Source: CALACW01 sp002431305 (GTDB lineage Bacteria > Bacillota > Clostridia > Oscillospirales > Acutalibacteraceae). Taken from it: 18,741 bases of DNA. Shown here piece after piece: positions 6,712-12,856 of this stretch. The notes under the pieces are model-generated. The model did not search any database. It saw nothing but the letters and a program-made list of their open reading frames with translations, and had not been told where the DNA came from. The stretch spans positions 1 through 18,741 of the forward strand of contig CALACW010000039.1 of the NCBI GenBank assembly GCA_937890355.1, given 5' to 3'. The stretch's first letter is position 1; each line of letters starts with the position of its first letter. Made by a program: the position numbers and the translations under genes.

Positions 6712-7143
6712 TTATTTGTTCACTACTACTCCCTTTTTAAGTATGATATTGGCATACAGTGCGGTTTCTCCTGTTGCGATTATCGCGTACGCGTCTCTAG
6801 CTCTCTCATAGAACTTAAATCTCTCGATTTCGCTCATTTTAAAGTCACCGCTCTGCTCCTTGACGATTCTCGCGTAGTCCTTCCATATAACGGGATCTAC
6901 GTCGTCGCCGGGTGTTACCTGCATGAGCATAACGGGCGATTCGACATAAGGATCGAGCGGAACGAGCTTTAGTATAGCCTCGAGAATCTCGGGAACGCCG
7001 TGTCCGTCGAGTCTGACGAGTCTTTTTGCATTTGAAGCCGCGGGAAAATTGCCGTCGCCTATGACGATTTCATCGCCGTGACCCATCTCGTCGAGAATTT
7101 TTAAAAGTTCGGGTGAAATTATATCGGGAATACCTTTAAGCAT
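6712..7143 (-). CDS. fucU: L-fucose mutarotase, FucU (RbsD/FucU family)
   Basis: A 143-residue protein that interconverts the alpha and beta anomers of fucose-type sugars in the cytosol. It is colinear with E. coli FucU: MLKGIPDIISPELLKILDEM, then GHGDEIVIGDGNFPA (with the family His, H22), RLDGHGVPEILEAI, an FYERARDAYAII block near the C-terminus, and the ending ANIILKKGVVV. The FYERA and GE..Y.N motifs favour FucU over RbsD. The start is well fixed: AGGAG lies 8 bases before the ATG. A promoter is visible at 7175-7203, so this is the first gene of the fucU, dCMP deaminase, GH125 transcript. Confidence 0.92.
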   Translation of the reverse strand: MLKGIPDIISPELLKILDEMGHGDEIVIGDGNFPAASNAKRLVRLDGHGVPEILEAILKLVPLDPYVESPVMLMQVTPGDDVDPVIWKDYARIVKEQSGDFKMSEIERFKFYERARDAYAIIATGETALYANIILKKGVVVNK

Positions 7144-7174
7144 GATAATTGCTCCTTTTTGTTTAATTTATATA

Positions 7175-7203
7175 ATTCTAACACATATTATCCCTTTATA
7201 CAA
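7175..7203 (-). promoter_or_regulatory. Promoter for the fucU operon (extended -10 type)
   Basis: On the minus strand TTGTAT (7203-7198) is followed by a 17-base spacer and TAGAAT (7180-7175). A TGT immediately before the -10 gives an extended -10. The -35 is weak (three of six). The predicted start is about 25 bases upstream of the fucU ATG. Confidence 0.55.
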
Positions 7204-7210
7204 TCACCGA

Positions 7211-7240
7211 ACGGCAAAAATTATTGAATTTTTTTGTCGT
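7211..7240. promoter_or_regulatory. Imperfect inverted repeat between divergent promoters (possible operator)
   Basis: ACGGCAAAAATT (7211-7222) faces AATTTTTTTGTCGT (7227-7240) around a 4-base centre, with two extra T in the right arm. It lies just upstream of the fucU promoter -35 and 27 bases before the -35 of the divergent PHP promoter, a place where a regulator could act on both. Nothing in the sequence names the protein. The 322-base gap between fucU and the PHP gene otherwise holds the two promoters and the PHP leader. Confidence 0.35.
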
Positions 7241-7267
7241 AAAAATAAAAAAACGTTGTTTTGCCCC

Positions 7268-7296
7268 TTGAAAATGTTTTGCTTCGAGTATATAAT
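7268..7296 (+). promoter_or_regulatory. Sigma-A promoter for the PHP-domain gene
   Basis: TTGAAA at 7268-7273, exactly 17 bases, then a perfect TATAAT at 7291-7296. The predicted start is near 7303, leaving an untranslated leader of about 160 bases before the TTG start at 7466. The leader is T-rich and I found no named riboswitch in it. Confidence 0.78.
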
Positions 7297-7465
7297 TAAT
7301 GATGAATGATATATATTGAGGGAATATTGGCTTTTTTACACTAAGCGGTCGTTTGTCATATTTTTTGTTAGAGAATATATCGTATTTTTTTTAATTTTTA
7401 AGCCCGTTTTTGTCCGGTGGACGAAGCGCGGCCGGCCGTTTTTTACCGAATGGGGGATTTTCACT

Positions 7466-8344
7466 TTGTCAGCAGATTTGCATTGCCATACGAAGCTGTC
7501 GGACGGTTCGTTAGGCATTGAAGAACTTATAAACCTTGCCGTTAAGAATAACGTCGATACGATTGCGATTACAGACCAGGACTGTCTTGCCGGCACCGTA
7601 AGGGGAAAAATACTCGGAGAACGCAACGGCATTAAAGTTATACCCGGCGCGGAACTTTCGTCGATTGACTCCGAGACGGGCACTCAGGTGCATATACTTG
7701 CGTATTGCTGTGAGTACCCCGACCGCATTGAGGGACTTTGTCACTATAATTCCGCCGCAAGAAAAAAGGCGGGACAGTACATGATGCTCAAGTGCGCTCA
7801 GAAGTATCCCGTCAACGCGGAGCTTGTACTCAAGTGCGCTCAGGGTTCGACAAATCTTTACGAACAGCATATTATGCTTGCATTGATGCACTCCGGATGC
7901 ACAAACGAAATTTACGGAGAACTTTACGAAAAACTTTTCAATAAGGACAGTGAGGAAAACATACTTGTCACTCCGAAATTCGCCGACACCCAAAAGGTTA
8001 TTAAGGCGGTTCTCGACGCGGGCGGAATCCCCGTGCTCGCGCATCCCATACTTTACGGAAATACTGCGATAATAGACAGGCTTATCTCGTACGGTCTTGC
8101 CGGTATCGAGGTATGGCATCCGACATGCTCGGAAGCGGACGAAAACAGGCTTATAGATATTGCGAGAAAAAACAAGCTCCTTATGACCGGCGGAAGCGAT
8201 TTCCACGGTATGTACAACAGGGGATGCCGTACGCTGGGCGACCATGTTACCCCGCAGGCGCATCTGTCGGAGCTTCTTAATTACAAAACAAAAATGAAAA
8301 GACTTCAGAAAAAAATGGCGGCCGTAAAACAGGCTGCCGAATAA
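7466..8344 (+). CDS. PHP-domain phosphoesterase with His-to-Gln change in the metal motif
   Basis: A 292-residue protein of the PHP superfamily, closest in layout to the YciV/RNase AM-like group (nucleotide or RNA 5'-end phosphoesterases). Metal-site motifs are DLHCHTKLSDGS (H6, H8, D13), GAEL (E63), QVHILAY (H76), LAHP (H193) and GGSDFHG (D245, H247). The usual TDHD motif reads ITDQD here: Q38 (codon CAG) replaces a His that normally binds metal. The insert between H76 and H193 is helical, as in YciV. The start is taken as the TTG at 7466 with GGGGGA 8 bases upstream. The same frame is open back to 7316 but would encode an unrelated hydrophobic stretch with no ribosome binding site. It is the first gene of a two-gene operon. 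Substrate not established. Confidence 0.85.
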   Translation: MSADLHCHTKLSDGSLGIEELINLAVKNNVDTIAITDQDCLAGTVRGKILGERNGIKVIPGAELSSIDSETGTQVHILAYCCEYPDRIEGLCHYNSAARKKAGQYMMLKCAQKYPVNAELVLKCAQGSTNLYEQHIMLALMHSGCTNEIYGELYEKLFNKDSEENILVTPKFADTQKVIKAVLDAGGIPVLAHPILYGNTAIIDRLISYGLAGIEVWHPTCSEADENRLIDIARKNKLLMTGGSDFHGMYNRGCRTLGDHVTPQAHLSELLNYKTKMKRLQKKMAAVKQAAE

Positions 8345-8371
8345 ATAAAAAACGACGCGGAGGCGGTATAT

Positions 8372-8938
8372 ATGAACGACGACAGCGATATCAAAATATT
8401 TACGCCTGTGGCTAAAAAAACTGCGGAGGAAAATTTTGCTTATACGGACGAGGTTAAAAAGCACCAGCTTAACGGCAACATCCGTAAGGCGAGGGAACTC
8501 GGCAGAGCCGCCGCACGTGCTTTTGTATCCGATGAATCGGTCTCGGCTCGTGCCGAACTTGCGAAGGAAAACGGCGTCGAAATTAACGCCGATATATTAA
8601 GACAGCTTATGGTTCTCTCCGTTTTTACGGCGGAGTACAGCATAAGCAGATGCGTCACGCCTGATATGCTTGCAAAGGAGACGCAGTCGGCGATGTATGC
8701 AGAGATGCTTAAATCCGCTCCCGGCGCATATGACGACTTGCTCAGGTCGGCTTCATTCTCGTTTTATTATATGACGGTCGGCGGCCGCTCCGCTTCGCCC
8801 GACGATATAGCTTCGACATTTGCGATGGTGTGCGGGGATAAGCACAGCAGACCGCTGTTCGAACTGGGCAGAACGCTTTACGAAAGATGCGTTCAGAAGT
8901 ACGGAAAAATGATTGCCGATGTGGATTTTGAAAAATAA
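8372..8938 (+). CDS. Conserved-looking protein of unknown function (188 aa)
   Basis: A clear coding gene with a strong GGAGG (8359-8363) 8 bases before the ATG, 27 bases after the PHP gene and followed by a strong terminator. The 188-residue product is soluble with no signal peptide or membrane helix. It appears mostly alpha-helical and rich in Ala, Glu, Lys and Ser. Two cysteines (in SRCVTPDM and MVCGDKH) and a third near the end (YERCVQKYG) form no recognisable metal motif. I do not recognise the family. Shared transcription with the PHP hydrolase is the only functional hint. Confidence 0.8.
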   Translation: MNDDSDIKIFTPVAKKTAEENFAYTDEVKKHQLNGNIRKARELGRAAARAFVSDESVSARAELAKENGVEINADILRQLMVLSVFTAEYSISRCVTPDMLAKETQSAMYAEMLKSAPGAYDDLLRSASFSFYYMTVGGRSASPDDIASTFAMVCGDKHSRPLFELGRTLYERCVQKYGKMIADVDFEK

Positions 8939-8973
8939 TCCGGGCTTATTAATCGATTGAAACTTAAAGTATC

Positions 8974-9002
8974 TCCCGCTGTTTTTTACGGCGGGATTTT
9001 TT
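8974..9002 (+). terminator. Strong intrinsic terminator
   Basis: TCCCGCTGT (8974-8982) pairs with ACGGCGGGA (8988-8996), with one T-G wobble, around a five-T loop. Six T follow (8997-9002). It ends the PHP/unknown-protein transcript 35 bases after the stop codon. The 311-base gap to the next gene also holds a small AT-rich hairpin and a promoter. Confidence 0.9.
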
Positions 9003-9087
9003 ATATGCATAAAAGTAAAAATACTGAATTAATATTCAATAAAAAATAATATTTTTGCAACATTCTTTTTGTTCTTTGTCTAAAACC

Positions 9088-9106
9088 GATAAAAACGGAT
9101 TTTATC
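9088..9106. other. Short perfect AT-rich inverted repeat
   Basis: GATAAAA (9088-9094) and TTTTATC (9100-9106) around ACGGA. It lies about 40 bases upstream of the cpsB-like gene's promoter and has no T-tract in the plus direction. It could be an operator, but AT-rich DNA gives such palindromes by chance. Confidence 0.25.
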
Positions 9107-9145
9107 ATATTGGGTAATTTTTATGTCGTTTTCTGTTATTAACCG

Positions 9146-9174
9146 TTGATTTTTATACGCGCATATAATATACT
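9146..9174 (+). promoter_or_regulatory. Promoter for the CpsB-like phosphatase gene
   Basis: TTGATT (9146-9151), a 17-base spacer and TATACT (9169-9174). The predicted start near 9181 gives a leader of about 69 bases. A nearby TATAAT at 9164-9169 lacks a properly spaced -35. Confidence 0.55.
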
Positions 9175-9249
9175 AATATAGCGAAAACATAATCTGTTTA
9201 TACGGACGTGTTTTTTGTCGGATAAATGCAGAAGGAACGGAGCTTGATT

Positions 9250-9981
9250 ATGACCGATATACATTGCCATATAATGTTCGGTGTCGACGACGGCTCCGGT
9301 TCTGTCGAGGAATCCGTAAAAATGTCGGCTCTCGCATATTCCGGCGGGACGAGACGCATTATTGCGACTCCGCACTGCAACATCCCCGATTCGTACCGCA
9401 ATCACTGGGACGAGGATATGCTCGACAGGTTAAAGGCGGTAAATCACGCTAATGAAAAAGCCGGCGTGGACGTTAAAATTTATCCCGGTAATGAAATATT
9501 CTGTGCGGGCAGATTTATTACGCTCTTAAAAAACGGAAAACTGAGAACGCTCAACGATTCGCGCTACGCTTTGGTGGAATTTGATTTTGAAGAATACTCG
9601 TCGTCGGCTTATATGAAGCTTTCTCAGCTCGCTTCGGAGGGCTATGTACCCGTCGTCGCACATCCCGAAAGGTATGAATTTGTCTGCGAGGATCCGGAAG
9701 CCGCCGCGAGAATGAAAGACTTCGGATGCCTTTTGCAGATTAATAAAGGCAGTCTCAAGGGCTCGTTCGGATATGACGCGAGACAGGCGGCGCTTGCCAT
9801 GCTTGACGAACGGCTTGCCGACTTTGTTGCAAGCGACGGACACAGCCCGTATATGAGAACTCCGTATCTTGCCGACGCGGAGGAATTTATAAGCGAGGAG
9901 TTTTCGCCGGACTATGCGAGACTGCTGCTTGAATATAACCCCGGCGCCGTCGTTGAGGACAGACATATAACGGGGTTTTGA
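9250..9981 (+). CDS. CpsB/YwqE-family protein-tyrosine phosphatase (PHP fold)
   Basis: A 243-residue metal-dependent phosphatase of the family that removes phosphate from the tyrosine tails of BY-kinases in Gram-positive capsule systems (Cps4B, YwqE). Motifs: MTDIHCHIMFGVDDGSGSVE (H5, H7, D13-D14), ATPHCN (H42), PGNEIF (E82), VVAHPERY (H138) and SDGHSP (D196, H198), all at the family's spacing. It is cytosolic, with no signal peptide. An in-frame ATG at 9226 exists, but GGAG 7 bases before the ATG at 9250, and the fact that family members begin M-x-D-I-H, favour 9250. It has its own promoter and a weak terminator, and is separated from the kinases by a repeat-filled gap, so it is not tightly co-transcribed with them. 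Confidence 0.93.
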   Translation: MTDIHCHIMFGVDDGSGSVEESVKMSALAYSGGTRRIIATPHCNIPDSYRNHWDEDMLDRLKAVNHANEKAGVDVKIYPGNEIFCAGRFITLLKNGKLRTLNDSRYALVEFDFEEYSSSAYMKLSQLASEGYVPVVAHPERYEFVCEDPEAAARMKDFGCLLQINKGSLKGSFGYDARQAALAMLDERLADFVASDGHSPYMRTPYLADAEEFISEEFSPDYARLLLEYNPGAVVEDRHITGF

Positions 9982-9986
9982 GCAAT

Positions 9987-10007
9987 AAATTATTGTGATA
10001 ATTTTTT
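9987..10007 (+). terminator. Weak AT-only terminator hairpin after the CpsB-like gene
   Basis: AAATTAT (9987-9993) pairs with ATAATTT (9998-10004) around TGTG, followed by TTT. The 7-bp stem has no G-C pair, so any termination would be inefficient. Confidence 0.35.
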
Positions 10008-10088
10008 GCAGTGAAGAGTGAAGAGTGAAAAGTGAAAAGTGAAAAGTGAAGAGATTTGGTGAAAATCCTGACGGATTTGTCATTATAA
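10008..10088 (+). repeat. Heptamer-repeat element, copy A
   Basis: GCA followed by six perfect-register GTGAARA heptamers (10011-10052), then a 36-base 3' module (10053-10088) with a small AAATCC/GGATTT hairpin. The 36-base module matches that of copy B at about 28 of 36 positions, so the unit is a dispersed element and not only a simple repeat. The 331-base gap 9982-10312 holds this, copy B and an inverted heptamer tract. I see no gene in it. Confidence 0.8.
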
Positions 10089-10145
10089 AAATTTATAGGC
10101 AGGCTAAGATAGAAACAAATGCTTTGATTATTCTTTATAATTATT

Positions 10146-10205
10146 GCAGTGAAGAGTGAATAGTGAAGAGGTTTGGTGCAAAGCCTAAAAGTTTTGTCAT
10201 TTTAA
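10146..10205 (+). repeat. Heptamer-repeat element, copy B
   Basis: GCA, then three heptamers (GTGAAGA, GTGAATA, GTGAAGA at 10149-10169), then a 36-base module (10170-10205) related to that of copy A and also ending GTCATT-T/A-TAA. The hairpin of copy A is not kept. Confidence 0.78.
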
Positions 10206-10240
10206 TAAAATACCGCTTTCGGAGAAAACGAAACCGATTC

Positions 10241-10282
10241 TTTTATCTTTTCTCTCTTATCCCTTCTCTTTTCTCTTAATTC
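10241..10282 (-). repeat. Inverted polypurine heptamer tract
   Basis: Read on the minus strand, six consecutive 7-base units follow GAKAARA-like consensus: GAATTAA, GAGAAAA, GAGAAGG, GATAAGA, GAGAAAA, GATAAAA. On the plus strand a C recurs every 7 bases from 10240 to 10282. It is the inverted, diverged counterpart of the GTGAARA heptamers 70 to 230 bases upstream and ends 30 bases before the next gene. Confidence 0.6.
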
Positions 10283-10312
10283 ATTTATTAAATTTTCCAT
10301 GGGGGTAAAGCC

Positions 10313-11134
10313 ATGATAAAAGCTATACGCGCCGTCGTATGCATATTATTCGCGGTAAGCTGTGCCGGATTCGGATACACGTTCGTACTTGAAAAAAAGA
10401 ACGAGGATAAAACGCTTCCGGTCATAACCGTTGACTCAGACGTTCTCGAGGTTCCGCTTGACGCGGACGACGCCGAATTCTTAAAAGGCGTTTCGGCTTA
10501 CGACGAAAAAGACGGCGACATTACCGGTAAAGTTATCGTCGAATCCGTTTCAAACTTCATAGGAGACGGCATGTGCAAGGTTATATACGCCGTATGCGAC
10601 TCAGACAATCACGTTGCGACCGCGTCGAGAAAAATATCGTACCCCGATTATTATTCTCCGCGTTTTTATCTCAACCGTTCGCTGTGCTTCTCCGTTTACG
10701 AAAACGTGGACGCGGCGGCCGCTCTCGGGGTAAAGGACTGCATAGACGGCGATATATCCAAGAATATGATTATAACAAGCGAGGATTATGCCGGCGTAAC
10801 GACGGGCGTTTTTTCGATAACGGCTAAGGTGTCGAATTCCAAAGGCGATTCGTCGTCGGTTACGCTTCCGCTGATAATCGAGGACAGAAGCATGTCTGCC
10901 CCCGTTATAAATCTTAACAGCTATCTTGTTTACACCGACGTAAACAAGCCGATTGACCCCGCGTCGTTTGTCTCGTCCGTTACCGACGCACAGGGCGAGG
11001 ATATAGACGATTCCGTTAAAATCGAATCGAACGCCGACTACTCGAAAGAGGGCGTTTACACCGTGCACTATTATGCCTCGGACTCGGACGGCGTTCAGGG
11101 GCATACCGTTCTTGCGGTAGTTGTGGGGAAGTAA
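10313..11134 (+). CDS. Membrane-anchored protein with three Ig-like/DUF5011-type domains
   Basis: A 273-residue protein with an N-terminal membrane anchor or uncleaved signal (5-24) and three tandem beta-sandwich repeats, about 35-108, 115-190 and 196-272. The first two carry the DUF5011/HYR-type hallmark (AYDEKDGDITGKV at 62-74, and KDCIDGDISKNM at 141-152); the third has TDAQGEDIDDSV. Each ends in a GxxxVxYxxxDSxG-type strand pair. Such domains are extracellular and usually mediate adhesion or protein contacts. GGGGG (10301-10305) lies 7 bases before the ATG. It is the first gene of the polysaccharide operon and ends 3 bases before the first kinase, so an accessory role outside the membrane for the Wzz/kinase proteins is a reasonable inference. 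I could not place a convincing promoter upstream. Confidence 0.85.
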   Translation: MIKAIRAVVCILFAVSCAGFGYTFVLEKKNEDKTLPVITVDSDVLEVPLDADDAEFLKGVSAYDEKDGDITGKVIVESVSNFIGDGMCKVIYAVCDSDNHVATASRKISYPDYYSPRFYLNRSLCFSVYENVDAAAALGVKDCIDGDISKNMIITSEDYAGVTTGVFSITAKVSNSKGDSSSVTLPLIIEDRSMSAPVINLNSYLVYTDVNKPIDPASFVSSVTDAQGEDIDDSVKIESNADYSKEGVYTVHYYASDSDGVQGHTVLAVVVGK

Positions 11135-11137
11135 GAT

Positions 11138-12820
11138 ATGGATAAGAAGAACAGCAGAATCACAATCGAATGGTTCAGTATTTTAAGAGACTTGATACGC
11201 AACATATGGGTAGTCGTAATGGCGGTGCTTATAGGCTATATGGGAATGTACGTTTACTCGCATTTCGTTTATACCCCCGAGTATACGGCGTCCGCGACGC
11301 TTGTGGTAACGGCTAAGGGCGGTTCGGGCAATTCGTATTCGCTTTACTCCGTTTCGGCGGAGATGGCAGGCGTTTTCTCAAACGTTTTTGTAGACCCGTC
11401 GATGAAAACGAAGGCTCAGGAGTATGCGAAAAATCCCTCTCTTAACGGAAAAGTTTCATGCTCCGTACTGACCGATACGAATATCCTTGAACTGAAAGTC
11501 ACGTCGGAAAGCCCGCAGACTTCATACGAACTTTTGAGCGCGATTATAAAAGTTTATCCCGAGATTTCGGATAAGGTTTTCAATAATGCGATAATTACCG
11601 TTTTAAGACAGCCGTCCATGCCGTCGAGCCCGTCGAATTCGATGTCGAATTCAAACAGGAACCTTGTGCTCTCCGGCTGCGCTGTAGTCTCAATATTCTT
11701 TATACTTTTGGCTTCGCTTTTAAGAGATACAGTAAAAACGGAGGAGTCGTTCAATCAGAAAATCGATTCAAAACTTTTGGGCACGGTCATACATGAGAAA
11801 AAACGTCTGAGCCCGAGAGACCGCGTTAAAAAGAAGAAAAAAGCGCTTCTTATATATTCGAATGCGTTTATATCCCTGAAATTCGTCGAGAGTTTTCAGA
11901 AAATCGCAGCGAAGCTCGAATATATGAATCACAGAAACGGCGACAGGGTTTTTGCCGTAACGTCGGTTGCCGAAAACGAGGGCAAGTCGACCGTCGCGTC
12001 GAATATTGCAATATCGCTTGCAAGCCGCGGAAACAGAGTCGTTTTAATAGATTTGGACGCGAAAAAGCCCGCGCTTTATAAAATATTCGGAGTCGATTAC
12101 GACGAGAACGCGGAGCTGGGAAATCTCTTAAACGGCAAACTTAAAAATAATAAATATCAATTGAGAAAATATAAACGTTCTTCGCTCTATCTTGCGGTCA
12201 ATACGAGAGTTCACGCGGGATATCAGAAGTGGACGGAGAACGGAGTTATCAATAAGGTTATCAATACCCTTAAACAGAAAGTAGACTATATAATCCTCGA
12301 TACCGCGCCGATATTTGCCGGCGGAGGAATCACCGACATTACAAAGACTGCGGACAAAACGCTTGTCGTCGTTCGTACCGACGTCGTTTCCGCGCTTACG
12401 ATTAACGATTCGATAAGCATGCTCACCGACGCCGACGCGCATGTCGCCGGATGCATATTAAACGACGTTCACCCCGAATTTGCATTCTTCGGAATGGCGG
12501 GATTTGACGAGAGCGGATACAGTTATATGAAACTCGGAAAATACTCGAAATACGGCAGATATTCAAAATACGGAAAGTACGGCAAGTACGGAAAATACGG
12601 CAAGTATGACAGGTATTCGTCTGCGGACAAGTCCGACGGCTACGGAAAATATGCTTCGTATTCTTCATACGGCGCATACTCGTCATACGGCAAATACTCC
12701 TCGTATTCGTCATACGGAAAGTATTCCTCGTATTCAAAATATTCAAAGTACGGCTCCTACGACCCGCAGTTCTCGGGCGAGGGAGATTTTGAAAGCGTAG
12801 AGCAGGATAAAATCGAATGA
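11138..12820 (+). CDS. Fused Wzz chain-length/BY-kinase with very long tyrosine-triplet tail
   Basis: A 560-residue bacterial tyrosine kinase of polysaccharide export. The membrane part is Wzz-like: TM1 about 23-43, an external domain about 44-170 with the Pro-rich MPSSPSNS before TM2, and TM2 about 177-196. The cytosolic kinase has Walker A TSVAENEGKSTVASN (275-289), Walker A' LIDLDAKKP (303-311) with both Asp residues, and Walker B YIILDTAP (384-391). Residues 461-541 form an extraordinary tail with 25 Tyr, 24 of them in strict three-residue register (GKY, SKY, SSY units). An acidic end (FESVEQDKIE) follows. Firmicutes usually split the membrane activator and kinase (CpsC/CpsD, YwqC/YwqD); here they are fused as in Wzc of Proteobacteria. 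The CpsB-like phosphatase upstream is the expected antagonist. Confidence 0.92.
   Translation: MDKKNSRITIEWFSILRDLIRNIWVVVMAVLIGYMGMYVYSHFVYTPEYTASATLVVTAKGGSGNSYSLYSVSAEMAGVFSNVFVDPSMKTKAQEYAKNPSLNGKVSCSVLTDTNILELKVTSESPQTSYELLSAIIKVYPEISDKVFNNAIITVLRQPSMPSSPSNSMSNSNRNLVLSGCAVVSIFFILLASLLRDTVKTEESFNQKIDSKLLGTVIHEKKRLSPRDRVKKKKKALLIYSNAFISLKFVESFQKIAAKLEYMNHRNGDRVFAVTSVAENEGKSTVASNIAISLASRGNRVVLIDLDAKKPALYKIFGVDYDENAELGNLLNGKLKNNKYQLRKYKRSSLYLAVNTRVHAGYQKWTENGVINKVINTLKQKVDYIILDTAPIFAGGGITDITKTADKTLVVVRTDVVSALTINDSISMLTDADAHVAGCILNDVHPEFAFFGMAGFDESGYSYMKLGKYSKYGRYSKYGKYGKYGKYGKYDRYSSADKSDGYGKYASYSSYGAYSSYGKYSSYSSYGKYSSYSKYSKYGSYDPQFSGEGDFESVEQDKIE
12518..12760 (+). repeat. 9-base microrepeat coding for the tyrosine tail
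   Basis: DNA for residues 461-541 of the first kinase is built of 9-base units ending in a Tyr codon. The clearest block is TACGGAAAG, TACGGCAAG, TACGGAAAA, TACGGCAAG at 12569-12604, in effect an 18-base unit doubled, which points to slippage. Elsewhere synonymous codons vary (TAT/TAC, AAA/AAG, GGA/GGC), so the protein pattern is kept beyond recent duplication. A short break in the array occurs at 12614-12640 (SSADKSDG). Confidence 0.85.
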
Positions 12821-12856
12821 TTCTGCTTTTTACAAAACCGATGGGAATGAACTTAA

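Noticed and set aside
7429..7444. GC palindrome CGGCCGGCCG followed by six T as an attenuator in the PHP leader
   Set aside because: Folded as a hairpin it gives only a 3-bp stem with a 4-base loop. The palindrome alone does not support termination.
7316..7465. N-terminal extension of the PHP protein by 50 codons with two hydrophobic stretches
   Set aside because: It would begin at a TTG with no ribosome binding site. The sequence is T-rich leader, and the TTG at 7466 has GGGGGA at proper spacing right before the first PHP motif.
7511..8464. A long open frame (317 codons) on the minus strand opposite the PHP gene
   Set aside because: It lies entirely antisense to a gene with clear PHP motifs, has no ribosome binding site, and its translation (rich in Arg, Phe, Val) matches no family. 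It is a reading-frame shadow.
9005..9049. Tiny open frame of 14 codons after the terminator
   Set aside because: It has no ribosome binding site and AT-rich random-like content, and it starts inside the terminator's T-tract region.
9526..10083. A minus-strand open frame of 185 codons whose N-terminus reads FTFHFSLFTLHSS-like
   Set aside because: The start lies in the heptamer repeat, which read in reverse gives this typical spurious peptide; the rest is antisense to the CpsB-like gene.
10008..10205. CRISPR-like array
   Set aside because: The repeats are 7-base tandem units with no spacers, and no cas gene is present.
10083..10312. Promoter for the Ig-like/kinase operon
   Set aside because: TTGTCA (10194-10199), TAAAAT (10206-10211) and TATAAT (10136-10141) occur, but no pair has acceptable spacing, so no promoter was called.
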